Source: Orientallactaga sibirica (lineage: Eukaryota > Chordata > Mammalia > Rodentia > Dipodidae). From it: 64,000 nt of DNA. The stretch lies in NCBI GenBank assembly GCA_036365145.1, contig JAEOAD010001365.1:3493001-3557000 (forward strand), given 5' to 3'. The notes below the pieces were generated by a model that was not told the DNA's origin, made no database searches, and was given only the letters and a program-made list of their open reading frames with translations. The position numbers were made by a program, and so were the translations under genes. Positions 53,222-62,605 of this stretch are shown here, piece after piece. Within the stretch, counting starts at the first letter, position 1. Each line of letters opens with the position of its first letter.

Positions 53222-53395
53222 AAGCAAGGTGTGGTGGCGCACGCCTTTAATCCCAGCACTCGGGAGGCAGAGGTAGGAGAATCACCATGAGTTCTAGGCC
53301 ACCCTGAAACTACATAGTGAATTCCAGGTCAGCTTCAGCTAGAGAGAAACCCTACCTCGAAAAACCAAAAACAAGACAAAACAACAACAATAAAA
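53222..53395 (+). mobile_element. B1 SINE, plus strand
   Basis: 'GCAAGGTGTGGTGGCGCACG', 'GAGGCAGAGGTAGGAGAATC', 'GAAACCCTACCTCGAAAAAC' and a CAA-rich tail. Confidence 0.95.
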
Positions 53396-53397
53396 AG

Positions 53398-53612
53398 CCA
53401 TCTTTATTTTTAAAAAATTATTTATTTTATTTATTTGAGAGAGAGAGAGAGATAGAGGGAGAGAGAGAGAGAGAATGAATGGATGCATCAGAGCCTTCAG
53501 CTGCTGCAAACAAACTCCAGACACATGCACCACCTTGTACAGCTGGCCTACATGGGTCCTAGGGAATTGAACCTGGGTCCTTAGGCTTTGCAGGCAAGTG
53601 CCTTAAGTGCCC
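53398..53612 (-). mobile_element. DIP-like SINE, minus strand, head truncated
   Basis: (GA)n region, 'GCAAACAAACTCCAGACACA', 'AATTGAACCTGGGTCCTTAG', stopping at 'GGCAAGTGCCTTAAGTG' without the head. CCATCTTTAT on both sides (53398 and 53618) may be its target duplication. Confidence 0.9.
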
Positions 53613-54127
53613 ATCACCCATCTTTATATGGGTGATGGATGTTTCACAAAAGAATATGCTCAGATGGCTAACACACACACGAAGACATGCTTAGGATCGT
53701 CCGTCATTAGAGAAATGCAAATTAAGACCCAAATGAGACATTACTTCACACCCACACAGAATGGCTATAATTTAACAGACAGACAATATCAAGTGCGGAT
53801 GAGAACGTGGAGAAATTGGAGCCCTCGTTCACTGCTAGTGGGAACAAAATGAAGCCATTTTAGCCAACAGTTCGGCGATTTCCTTAAAAGTTAACATCAA
53901 TTTACTATACAACCTACCAATTCTACACCCAAGAGAAAGGAAAGCTTATGTTCACAGAAAGGCTCGCATGTGTGTTTGCAGCAGCAGTATCCATAGCAGA
54001 TTAAAAGCCGTAAACAATCCAAACCAGTGGATGGGTGACCCCAGAGTGTGTGCAACGTAATACAATTTGGCATTGAAGAGAAACAGAGGCCTGTACGGGC
54101 TGCAGCGTGGTGGACCTCAGAAAACGA

Positions 54128-54212
54128 AGGTAAAGGTCTGGGAATGCAGCTCACGGGTAAATCCCCTGGCAGAGACTGCTCAAGGCCCGGGTTCATTCCC
54201 CGCAGACGAGCA
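54128..54212 (+). mobile_element. ID-like SINE, plus strand (old)
   Basis: 'GGTCTGGGAATGCAGCTCAC' with a B-box-like 'CCCGGGTTCATTCCCCGCAG' downstream. It sits in the 3' part of the ancient L1. Confidence 0.65.
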
Positions 54213-54506
54213 AATGCATCAACAAACCCTGTGCTACAGTGAAAGAAGCCATGGATGGTATGATTGCAATGTTCAGAAAAGGCAAACATCTACAGCCAGA
54301 ACACAAACTTGTGACTGCCAGGGCTGGAGTGGAGGGTGCAAGTGGGAGGGGCAGGAGCTCGCAAATGGGCACAAGAAATTTGGGGAACAGGCAATGGAAA
54401 TATCCTAAAATTGGATTGTGGTAATAGTTGCAGGGCTCTGTAAATTTACTAAAAGTCATTGAAGTGTGCATGTAAAATAGGTGAGTTTTATGGTATGTAA
54501 ATTATT

Positions 54507-54812
54507 CAGTCGGCTCTCTCTATCTGTGGGCTCTGCATTTTCCAATTCAACCAACCATGGACGGAAAATATTTGGGGAAAAAAACTGCATTTGTACTGAA
54601 CACATACTTTTATTCTTGTCATTATTCCCTAAACAATTCAGTATAAAGGACTATTTACATAGCATTTACATTGTATTAGGAACTGTAAATAATTCAGAGA
54701 CGACTTAAACTACACAGGGAATGCATATACGTTAAATAGCAAATATTACATCATATTATATAAGAGACTTGAGTATCCTGGTGGGGGTGTGTGCCTTTGA
54801 ACCAATTCCAAG
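54507..54812 (-). mobile_element. MER2-type Tigger (TcMar) DNA transposon fossil
   Basis: Starts 'CAGTCGGCTCTCTCTATCTG', continues 'TTCAACCAACCATGGACGGA', 'TTGTCATTATTCCCTAAACA', 'ATTTACATAGCATTTACATT' and 'TATATAAGAGACTTGAGTAT'. This is the complement of the MER2 consensus order. Non-autonomous and old. Confidence 0.85.
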
Positions 54813-54840
54813 AGATTTGTATGTGATTAAAGCTGTAATT

Positions 54841-55620
54841 TTAACTGGGGGCGTGGCTCAGCGGTAGAGCACTTGTCTAGAATCCACAGTGAGGGGCTGG
54901 GGGCGTGGCTCAGCGGTAGAGCACTTGTCTAGAATCCACAGTGAGGGGCTGGGGGCGTGGCTCAGTGGTAGAGCACTTGTCTAGAATCCACAGTGAGGGG
55001 CTGGGGGCGTGGCTCAGTGGTAGAGCACTTGTCTAGAATCCGCAGTGAGGGGCTGGGGGCGTGGCTCAGAGGTAGAGCACTTGTCTAGAATCCACAGTGA
55101 GGGACTGGGGGCGTGGCTCAGTGGTAGAGCACTTGTCTAGAATCCACAGTAAGGGGCTGGGGTCATGACTCAGTGGTAGAGCTCTTGTCTATAATCCACA
55201 ATGAGGAGTTGGGGATGTGGCTCAGCGGTAGAGCACTTGTCTAGAATCCACAGTGAGGGGCTGGGGGCATGGTTCAGTGGTAGAGCACTTGTCTAGAATC
55301 CACAGTGAGGGGCTGGGGGCATGGTTCAGCGGTAGAGCACTTGTCTAGAATCCGCAGTGAGGGGCTGGGGGCGTGGCTCAGTGACAGAGCACTTGTCTAG
55401 AATCCACAGTGAGGGGCTGGGGGAGTGGCTCAGCGGTAGAGCACTTGTCTAGAATCCACAGTGAGGGGCTGGGGGCGTGGCTCAGAGGTAGAGCACTTGT
55501 CTAGAATCCACAGTGAGGGGCTGGGGGCATGGCTCAGCGGTAGAGCACTTGTCTAGAATCCGCAGTGAGGGGCTGGGGGCGTGGCTCAGTGACAGAGCAC
55601 TTGTCTAGAATCCACAGTGA
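54841..55620 (+). repeat. 52-bp tandem array, 15 units, ID A-box derived
   Basis: Exactly fifteen 52-bp units; the first has a diverged start and units 7 and 8 are the most mutated. The first about 40 bases of a unit match the 5' end of an ID element ('GGGGCTGGGGGCGTGGCTCA' and on to CTTGTCTAG). The last 12 (AATCCACAGTGA) do not. TGGCTCAGCGG fits the RNA polymerase III A box TRGYNNANNNG, and no B box is present. Variants such as CAGTGACAGAGC recur at intervals (units 11 and 15; CGCAGTGA in 4, 10 and 14), implying block duplication of four units. Confidence 0.97.
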
Positions 55621-55648
55621 GGGGAGGTGCAGTGGTTTGATTCAGGTG
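55621..55648 (+). mobile_element. MaLR LTR 5' stub
   Basis: GTGCAGTGGTTTGATTCAGG TGTCC resembles the first bases of the MaLR LTR at 37328 and is cut off by the L1 that follows. Confidence 0.45.
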
Positions 55649-55926
55649 TCCAAAAAACACATAGAAAGGGTAGGAATTCTACCGAACTCCTTCTATGAAG
55701 CCAGCATCACCCTGATACCAAAACCAGACAAGACAGAAGATAAAAAGAAAACTACAGACCAATCTCCCTCATGAACATAGATGCAAAAATTCTGAAAAAA
55801 AATCAGAAAGATTATTCACCCCAAGAAGGCATTATAGAAGAGATGTAGGAATGGTTCAACATAAGCAAATCGATAAATGTAATACACTATATAAATGGAC
55901 AGAAGGACAAAAAAAATCACATGATC

Positions 55927-56175
55927 GGCCTGGAGAGATGGCTTAGTAGTTAAGTGCTTGTCTGTGAAGCCTTAAGGACCCTGGTTTGAGGCTCAATTCC
56001 CCAGGACCCACGTAAGCCTGATGCACAAGGTGGCACATGCATCTGGAGTTCATTTGCAGTGGCTAGAGGCCCTGGTGTGCCCATTCTCTCTCTACTTATC
56101 TGCCTCTTTCTCTCTGTCTGCCTGTCTGCTGCTCTTAAATAAAAAATAAACAAACAAAAATAAAAAATAAATTAA
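55927..56175 (+). mobile_element. DIP-like SINE, plus strand, in L1
   Basis: 'GGCCTGGAGAGATGGCTTAG' head, 'GAGGCTCAATTCCCCAGGAC', 'GTAAGCCTGATGCACAAGGT', (TC)n, CTGCC repeats, and an AAATAAA tail. ATGATC occurs at 55921-55926 and 56176-56181. Confidence 0.95.
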
Positions 56176-56706
56176 ATGATCATCTCAATAGCTGCAGAAA
56201 AGGCATTTGACAAAATACAACATCCCTTCATGGTAAAAGTATTACAGAAACTGGGGATAGAAGGAACATATCTCAACATAATAAAAGCTATTTATGACAA
56301 ACCTATAGCCAACATAATACTAAATGGGGAAAAACCTGAAGCTTTTCCACTAAATTCAGGAACAAGACAAGGGTTTCTGCTGTCTCTACTTTTATTTAAT
56401 ATAGTACTGGAAGTCTTAGCCACAGAAATAAGGCAAGAGACACTCATAAAAGGGATACAAATTGGAAAGGAAGAGATCAAATTATCATTATTTGCAAATG
56501 ATATGATTCTATACATGAAGGACCCTAAAGACTCCGCCAGCAAACTGTTAGAGCCGATAAACACTTTTAGCAATGTAGCAGGATACAAAGTAAACACACA
56601 GAAATCAGTAGCTTTTCTATACACTAACAACAAACATGCAGAGGATGAAATCAGGGAATCTCTCCCTTTCACAATTGCCTCAAAAAAACAAAGTACCTTG
56701 GAATAA
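56176..56706 (+). pseudogene. L1 ORF2 reverse-transcriptase fragment, catalytic motif damaged
   Basis: 176 codons of the L1 RT domain: [20 protein letters not shown] (RT motif 3 region), [20 protein letters not shown], and [16 protein letters not shown]. In active L1s the last block is FADD; here the second-to-last Asp is Asn (FAND), which removes a metal-binding residue. The frame also stops early, where a shift precedes the next ORF2 piece at 56707. The 'MIIS' start is not a true start: it is where the SINE ends. Confidence 0.95.
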
Positions 56707-56785
56707 ACATAACCAAGGAAATGAAGGATCTCTACAATGAGAACTTTAAAACACTCAGACAAGAAATTGCTGAAGACACAAGGAA

Positions 56786-57124
56786 ATGGAAAGACATCCC
56801 TGTTCTTGGATTGGAGGTATCAATATTGTGAAAATGTCAATCTTACAAAAAGCAATCTACACATTTAATGCAATCCCCATCAAAATCCCAGTGGCATTCT
56901 TCATGGAAATAGAAAAAGCAATCCTAAAATTCATTTGGAAGCACACACACACAAAAAAAACCCCTCAAATAGCCAAAACAATTCTGAGAAACAAAAATCA
57001 GGCTGGTGCTATGACCATAATTGATTTTAAGCTATATTACAAAGCCATAGTAACCAAACCAGCATGGTACTGGCACAAAGAGACATGTAGATCAATAGAA
57101 CAGAATAGAGGACCCAGATGTTAA
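56786..57124 (+). pseudogene. L1 ORF2 post-RT fragment
   Basis: Frame with [20 protein letters not shown] and [20 protein letters not shown], the region just after the RT domain. It lies in a different frame from the upstream RT piece and ends by a stop near GPRC. Confidence 0.93.
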
Positions 57125-57792
57125 TCCAGGTAGCTACAGCCATCTGATTTTTGACAAAAATGCTTGGAAAACTGGATATTTATATGTAGAAGGATGAAAA
57201 TTGATCCTTGTCTCTCTCCATGCACAAGAAGCAAGTCCAAGTGGGTCAGTGACCTTAAAATCAGACTTGAAACTCTGAAACTGCTAGAGGAAACCCTTCA
57301 GCATATTGGAACAGGCAATGACTTTCTGAATATAACCCCAATTGCTCAGAAAATAAAACAACTAATCCACCACTGAGATCTCATGAAATTACAAAGGACA
57401 CTGCGAACAGAGCAAAGAGACAACCTACAGAATGGGAGAAAATCTATATATAATCTGCCAGCTATATATCTGACAGAGGATTAATATCCAGAATATACAA
57501 AGAACTCAAAAAACAGAACAGTAAGAAATCAAGCAACACAGCTAAAAAATGGGCTATGGAACTAAATAGAGAGTTCTCAGAAGAAGAAATACAGATGGCA
57601 TATAAACATCTAAAAAAATGTTCTACATCATTAGTCATCAGGGAAATGCAAATTAAAACTACTTTGAGATCCCATCTCATTCCTGTCAGAATAGCTACCA
57701 TCCAGAAAACAAATGACAATAAGTGTTGGTGAGGATGTGGAAAAAGGGGAACCCTTCTACACTGTTGGTGGGAATGTAATCTGGTACAGCCA

Positions 57793-58098
57793 TTGTGGAA
57801 ATCAGTATGGAGGTTCCTGAGACAGCTAAAAATAGATTTACCATATGATCCAGCTATAGCACTCCTAGGCATATATTTGAAGGACTCTTCTCACTACCTT
57901 AGAGATATTTGCACAACCATGTTTATTGCTGCTCTATTCACAATAGCTAGGAAATGGAACCAGCCTAGATATCCCTCCACAGATGAGTGGATAATAAAGA
58001 TGGGGTACACTTATACAATGGAGTTCTATTCAGAGGTAAGGAAAAATGAAATTATGAAATTGCAGGGAAATGGGTGGATCTGGAAAGGATTATACTAA
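57793..58098 (+). pseudogene. L1 ORF2 C-terminal fragment
   Basis: [20 protein letters not shown] and WNQPRYPSTDEWIIKMGYTY are the conserved C-terminal end of L1 ORF2p. A frameshift near LQGNGWIWKGLY cuts off the usual last residues. Confidence 0.93.
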
Positions 58099-58935
58099 GT
58101 GAGGTGACCCAGGCTCAGAAAGCCAAAGTCACATGTTCTCTCTCATATATAGATCATACCTACAAATGTATAGAATTGTGTATGAGCTGGAACCAAAAAT
58201 AGGTAGCAGAGGCCAGTAAGCTAGAAAAAGGCTATAAGGGAGGGAAGAGAGGGAAAGACTTATACGTAAGTAAAAGAACAGATTACAGGGAGGGGAAAGG
58301 CTAAGCAAGGCTAGGGGAAGAGAATGCGTAAAAGAAGGGCAGGGGGAGGGTCAATCAAAATTCAAGATATTCTTAATAAGACATATGAAAACATATTTTT
58401 TATTAATGACACAGCAGAAGCCATAGATTGTTACTAAAAAATTTTCAGTACCAGGGATGGGATAACTTCCAGTGAGTTGTTGGCCAGGGAGGTCCCTGTT
58501 GCCTCCAAAATATTACAGGCTATTGCCAAGGCCCTTGGTTTCCCTTGAGAAACAGATGGTAAGACCCTATTGCTGAAGACATCTCTTGCCTGAGAGGCAA
58601 GGTCACTGAGAAAGCAAGCTGGTGCTGAGCAAAATACCTTCTCTCTGTAGACCAGCCAACTGAAAGCTGGAAAAAGCTGCACTGCATATAGCCCTATGAG
58701 AGACAGAAGTCATCTGCAGTGAAAACAGTGGACACTGGAAACCTCAAGTTTGGCCAGACAGGCCCAATGACCGAACGGGTGCAATAGTGGCATGTCTGCT
58801 CTGGGGGAAACCAACTGCTCTCTAATTGGACTGGAGGCCTGCTCTATGGAATGGAATACATTACATGCCTGGTACTGAAAAACCTAATCAAAGGGTATAG
58901 CAGGGAAGGTCATGAACCTTAGAGGTATAAAGCCT

Positions 58936-58945
<10 letters not shown>

Positions 58946-58968
<23 letters not shown>

Positions 58969-59111
58969 GGTTTTCGAGGTAGGGTCTCACTCTGGTCCAG
59001 GCTGACCTGGAATTAACTATGTAGTCTCAGGGCGGCCTCGAACTCATGGTGATCCTCCTACCTCTGCCTCCCGAGTGCTGGGATTAAAGGCGTGCGCCAC
59101 CACACCGGCCT
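58946..59111 (-). mobile_element. B1 SINE, minus strand, in the L1 3'UTR
   Basis: Long T run, 'GGTTTTCGAGGTAGGGTCTC', 'CTCGAACTCATGGTGATCCT', 'AAAGGCGTGCGCCACCACAC'. AAGCCTGCTCTTTTTT flanks both ends (58930 and 59112), a target duplication of about 15 bp. Confidence 0.97.
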
Positions 59112-59591
59112 AAGCCTGCTCTTTTTTGACTAAATGTATATATTATTCCCACCAAGTTGCCCTGAAAGCACTACACTTAATGTTCATATTCACATATTAA
59201 CACTACTCTCACTTCTGGTTACAGAAACTTCTCTTTTCAGATGGCGATGACCACTGGGATGACCCAAAAGGCAACATAGTGCTGAGAAGAAGTGACAGAG
59301 GAGTGTCCAGCACTGAAACATCTCTATCACACTCTCCAAGGCTCAGGGTCCATTTAGGAAGAGGTGGTGGGAAGAATGTAAGAGCCTCATAATAGGAGAA
59401 AAAGATGATGACATCAGAATAAAAGAGAGACTAATGGAGAGAGGGAGGGGATATGATGGAGAGCGGAGTTGTGAAGAGGAAAGTGGATGAGGGGAGGGAA
59501 ATATGGTTTATTATCTGTAAGTATAGAAGTTGTCAATAAAAAAAAAAGGTAAAGCCCCTTAAAAATAAAAAACTAAAAAAATTTAAAACAC

Positions 59592-59745
59592 CTTTAAGCT
59601 GGGTTTGGTGGAGCACGCCTTTAATCCCAGCATGGGAGGCTGAGGTAGGAGGATCCCTTTGAGTTTGAGGCCAGCCTGAGATTAGACAGTGAATTCCAGG
59701 TCAGCCTGGGCTAGAGGGAAGCTCTATTTCCAAACAACAAAACAA
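59592..59745 (+). mobile_element. B1 SINE, plus strand
   Basis: 'AAGCTGGGTTTGGTGGAGCA', 'TGAGGTAGGAGGATCCCTTT', 'GAATTCCAGGTCAGCCTGGG' and an AACAAAACAAAAT tail. Confidence 0.92.
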
Positions 59746-59769
59746 AATAAGTAAATAAATCCTTTCAAA

Positions 59770-59852
59770 TAGACGAGCTTGAGCTGCACAGTGAGGTCAA
59801 AACTAGCCTGGGTTATATAGTGAGTCTGAGGCCGACCTGGGCCACAGCAAGA
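59770..59852 (+). mobile_element. B1 3' fragment, plus strand (old)
   Basis: 'GAGCTTGAGCTGCACAGTGA', 'ACTAGCCTGGGTTATATAGT' and 'GAGGCCGACCTGGGCCACAG' look like duplicated B1 arms. The start is missing. Confidence 0.55.
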
Positions 59853-60614
59853 TGCTGTGTGAAGGCAACGCGTGGAAGCAGTGGTGCAGAGTCCTCATCC
59901 TCCCGCAGTGAGGACCTGCTGCGCTTGCCTGTGGGCTCCTGCTCTTGCTGACCATCCTCCCACCCTTGGGGGAAGGGGCGAGGCCGACCCCAACTTTGCA
60001 AGCCCTGCGTACTGCACATGCTCCAAGTGCAGGCTTGATTTAAGACAGGAAAAATCCTTTAATTACTGCTGCTACTTCTGGCTGGGTTCTGAGAAGGAAC
60101 TAATTCAAGCAGTGATCACTCGACCTGAAATATTATGAATGTAATTTCATTATTTGGTCTGTCTGGGTTGCGAGCTGGGGGTAGGGGGGAAGGGGGGTAG
60201 GGGGGAAGGGAGGTGTCTCAATCACCACTTTTGCTGGTTTCCTGCTGGAATGACAATTCCTCATTCATTCCTGTGGCTGAGAGTCCACAGACAATTCACA
60301 CAGAGCTTCCCAAGCTGACTGGCCCCCACATGAACCATGCCAGTGTGTCCTCTGCCTACTTGCCACAGGTGAAAAAAATGTCACGGTGTACTCAGAGCCA
60401 CCAGCGGAGACAAGCACACCCACGTGTATATTAGGAAAATAAACATGTGCAATTGTGTGTGCACAGGATCAAGAATTTCTCTCTCTCACACACACACACA
60501 TGTGCACACACACGTGCAAGGATCAGAAAATATCTACAAAGTACAGGAAGAAACATGCCACAAGCATCATGTCCCCTGGGCTGGCCCTCCAACACCATAT
60601 GGCGTAGGGTGTTC
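59853..60614. other. Unique DNA with G4 and CA repeats
   Basis: No gene recognised. 60030-60165 is AT-richer and contains 'AATCCTTTAATTACTGCTGC' and 'GAATGTAATTTCATTATTTG', a possible small regulatory block. A G4 motif follows at 60177-60213, and (CA)n at 60489-60512. Confidence 0.5.
60177..60213 (+). other. Strong G-quadruplex motif
   Basis: Five G runs of five, six, six, six and three bases separated only by TA or AA. Loops of two bases make this one of the most stable G4 patterns in the window. It lies just downstream of a TAAT-rich block. Confidence 0.85.
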
Positions 60615-60968
60615 TGTAGGGAGCCGTTAACAGTCGCCATTACAAGATGGCGCTGGCTTCCTGCCTGCCATGTGGTAAGCAACTCCATATTTGGCATGAG
60701 TCCTGGCGCTACTAGTTGTACAATCTGCGCATGGTCATGACGAGCTTGTTCTCAGCCTATCCCGAGGCATATGCTTGTGGTGTCAATCCTGCAGCCAATC
60801 ACTTGTGTGCACATAGGCTTGAATAGCATAAAAGTTGCAGCAAGGTGTGCTCGGGGCCCTCCGCCATCAGCTCATCTGTTAACCAAGTGCTCTCCAATAA
60901 AGTGTGACACAAGAAGGATCTTCGTTTGTGGCTGTTCCTTTCCTGCTGGTTGGGAAGGGCTCGCCGCA
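60615..60968 (+). mobile_element. IAP-like class II solo LTR with 6-bp TSD
   Basis: A 354-bp solo LTR bounded by TG...CA (TGTAGGGAGCC... to ...GCTCGCCGCA) with exact 6-bp duplications GTGTTC at 60609-60614 and 60969-60974, the length typical of ERVK-type integrases. Landmarks: 'CATTACAAGATGGCGCTGGC' near the start as in IAP LTRs, CCAAT at 60795, TATA-like CATAAAA at about 60828, AATAAA at 60896-60901. No internal genes remain. Confidence 0.95.
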
Positions 60969-60974
60969 GTGTTC

Positions 60975-61511
60975 TCAAACTTGGAAGGTCACCAATAAGA
61001 ATTTACAGATTTTTATGGATCTGGAACACCAAGTTCTAGTTCAAGCACTGTCACTTCCTGTCTGTATGACTTTGGACAAATGACTTTGCCTCTCTGTGCT
61101 TCAGTTCTCTATCTGTAGGATGGAAGTGGGAGCTAGGAGACCCAGTTTTAGGATTTTTCTGGTAAAGCATGTTCAGTTCAGGCTCCAGTATACAGTAGGT
61201 GTTCAGGATTCATGTCATCATCATGTACCACCTCCCCATGTACCACCACCCTAATGGTCATAGGGCTCTCTGATCACACTTACAGCCCATGTGACAACAC
61301 CTGTGACAGGGAAGCAGCAAGGAAGAATCTGAATTAAGTCAGGCTTGGCCCCTCTGCAAGGTACCTTGACAAGTGTAACTGCCACAGGACAGAAACCTGC
61401 TGTACCCCTCACTGTAGCAGATCAGGAATCCTTTTCCCTTCAATCCTGTTCTATGCCCCACGTACTCACAGCTCCATTCCCCAGCTTGTCTTGGAGGCCC
61501 CCTGTTTTGTG
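60975..61511. other. Unique non-coding DNA
   Basis: Nothing recognised. 'CTGTCACTTCCTGTCTGTAT' and 'GCCTCTCTGTGCTTCAGTTC' hint at an old MIR-type SINE around 61040-61190 (plus strand), which fits the MIR core order but is diverged. Confidence 0.45.
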
Positions 61512-61590
61512 GGAAGTAGTGCTAGAATGGAATTCAGGGCCTTGAACAAGCTACACAAGTGTTCTACCACTGAGCCACGCCCCCAGCCCC
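61512..61590 (-). mobile_element. Full ID SINE, minus strand, at the head of a 52-bp array
   Basis: On the minus strand: GGGGCTGGGGGCGTGGCTCA, GTGGTAGAACACTTGTGTAG, CTTGTTCAAGGCCCTGAATT, CCATTCTAGCACT. This carries both the A-box part and the degenerate B-box half that the adjoining tandem units lack. Confidence 0.85.
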
Positions 61591-61744
61591 TCACTGTGGA
61601 TTCTAGACAAGTGCTCTACCACTGAGCCACGCCCCCAGCCCCTCACTGTGGATTCTAGACAAGTGCTCTACCGCTGAGCCATGTCCACAGCACCTCACTA
61701 TGGATTCTAGACAAGAGTTCTAGCACTAACTCATGCCCCAGCCC
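61591..61744 (-). repeat. 52-bp tandem array, three units, inverted copy
   Basis: Units at 61591-61642 and 61643-61694 are 52 bp, and a diverged unit runs from 61695 to 61744. Each is the reverse complement of the unit at 54841-55620, including the non-ID 12 bases (TCACTGTGGATT on this strand). Together with the ID 5' end, four A boxes occur in a row. Confidence 0.95.
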
Positions 61745-62047
61745 TGAGAGGGTGAATTCTTTTCAAATGCCCTGCCCTCCAGGGGGATGTCTACCTCTTT
61801 GTCCTCCCAGTAGCACAGAGAGCGCAGGTGTGGAGTACAGCAGGGTGAGAGGGTTAGGTTTAGCCCAAGGAAGTTCTGGCCCATCCTCCCAGACCCAGCA
61901 GCCACAGCACACAGGCAGCAGAAGCTTCCAAAGCCTCTGTGGGTCATTTCAAGTCAGAGCTGTTGCTGATCTCAGGAATCCAGAGAATCGTATGTTATAG
62001 TCATAGCTTCTTTGAAAAACCAGAATTTTTTAAAAAAGAAAAAAAAA
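61745..62047. other. Unique non-coding DNA
   Basis: Nothing recognised. An A run at 62033-62047 precedes the next SINE. Confidence 0.5.
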
Positions 62048-62048
62048 T

Positions 62049-62272
62049 GGGGCTGGAGGGATGGCTCAGCAGTTAAGGCGTTTGCCTGCAAAGCCAAAGG
62101 ACCCAGGTTTGATTCCCAGGACCACGTTAGCCAGATGCATAAGGGGGCAAATGCATCTGGAGTTCGTTTGCAGTGGCTGGAGGCCCTGACATGTCCATTC
62201 TCTCTCTCTCTCTCCCCTTCTTTCTCTGTCAAATAAATAAATAAATAAAAATAAAATATTAAAAAAAGAAAA
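62049..62272 (+). mobile_element. DIP-like SINE, plus strand
   Basis: 'GGGGCTGGAGGGATGGCTCA', 'CAGGTTTGATTCCCAGGACC', 'GCAGTGGCTGGAGGCCCTGA', (TC)n and (AAATA)n tail. Confidence 0.95.
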
Positions 62273-62280
62273 AATGCAAC

Positions 62281-62420
62281 AAGGGCTAGACATGGTGATA
62301 ACCACTACTCCCAGCACTTGGGAGGCTGAGGCAGGAAGATGTCAAGTTCAAGACCTCCCTGGGCTACACAGTGAGTTCCAGGACAGCCTGGGCTAGATAG
62401 CAAGACCCTGGGTCAAACGA
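62281..62420 (+). mobile_element. B1 SINE, plus strand (old)
   Basis: 'GGGCTAGACATGGTGATAAC', 'GGAGGCTGAGGCAGGAAGAT', 'GAGTTCCAGGACAGCCTGGG'. Confidence 0.88.
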
Positions 62421-62422
62421 GG

Positions 62423-62600
62423 GGGCTGGAGAGATGGCTTAGTGGTTAAGGCGCTTGCCTGCAAAGCCTGAGGACCTAGGTTTGATTCCCCAGTACCCAC
62501 ATAAAGCCAGATGCACAATGTGGCACATGCATCTGACTAGAGGCCCTGGTGTGCCCATTTTCTCTCTCTCTCCCCCTTGCAAATCAATCAATCAATCTTT
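62423..62600 (+). mobile_element. DIP-like SINE, plus strand (internally deleted)
   Basis: 'GGGGCTGGAGAGATGGCTTA', 'GGTTTGATTCCCCAGTACCC', 'ATAAAGCCAGATGCACAATG', then a shortened body joining CATCTGACTAGAGGCCCTGG. The AATCAATCAATC tail is invaded by the next SINE. Confidence 0.94.
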
Positions 62601-62605
62601 TTTTT

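Larger units (their letters stand above)
50940..54505 (+). mobile_element. Ancient L1 ORF2-3'UTR remnant, interrupted
   Basis: Decayed L1 colinear with ORF2: 'GGCTAAAGCCACCCTCAGAG', 'AGAAATTAGAAAAGCACAAA', the RT segment RKGATLSPCLFCIV (degenerate GTRQGCPLSPLLFNIV) near 52420-52460, 'AGAGAAATGCAAATTAAGAC', and the old-type end 'GTTTTATGGTATGTAAATTA'. SINEs at 51092, 51650, 52903, 53222 and 53398 interrupt it. Stops in all frames. Confidence 0.85.
55649..59548 (+). mobile_element. 5'-truncated LINE-1, plus strand
   Basis: Begins inside the ORF2 reverse transcriptase ('GGAATTCTACCGAACTCCTT') and runs to the 3'UTR end GTCAATAAAAAAAAAAGG. Interrupted by a DIP-like SINE (55927-56175) and a B1 (58946-59111). 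It shares its 3'UTR with the L1s ending at 24.9 and 29.9 kb, all on the plus strand. Several frameshifts; inactive. Confidence 0.95.

Noticed and set aside
54841..55620. A CRISPR-like repeat array
   Set aside because: Units are contiguous with no unique spacers, match a SINE 5' end, and the DNA is mammalian.
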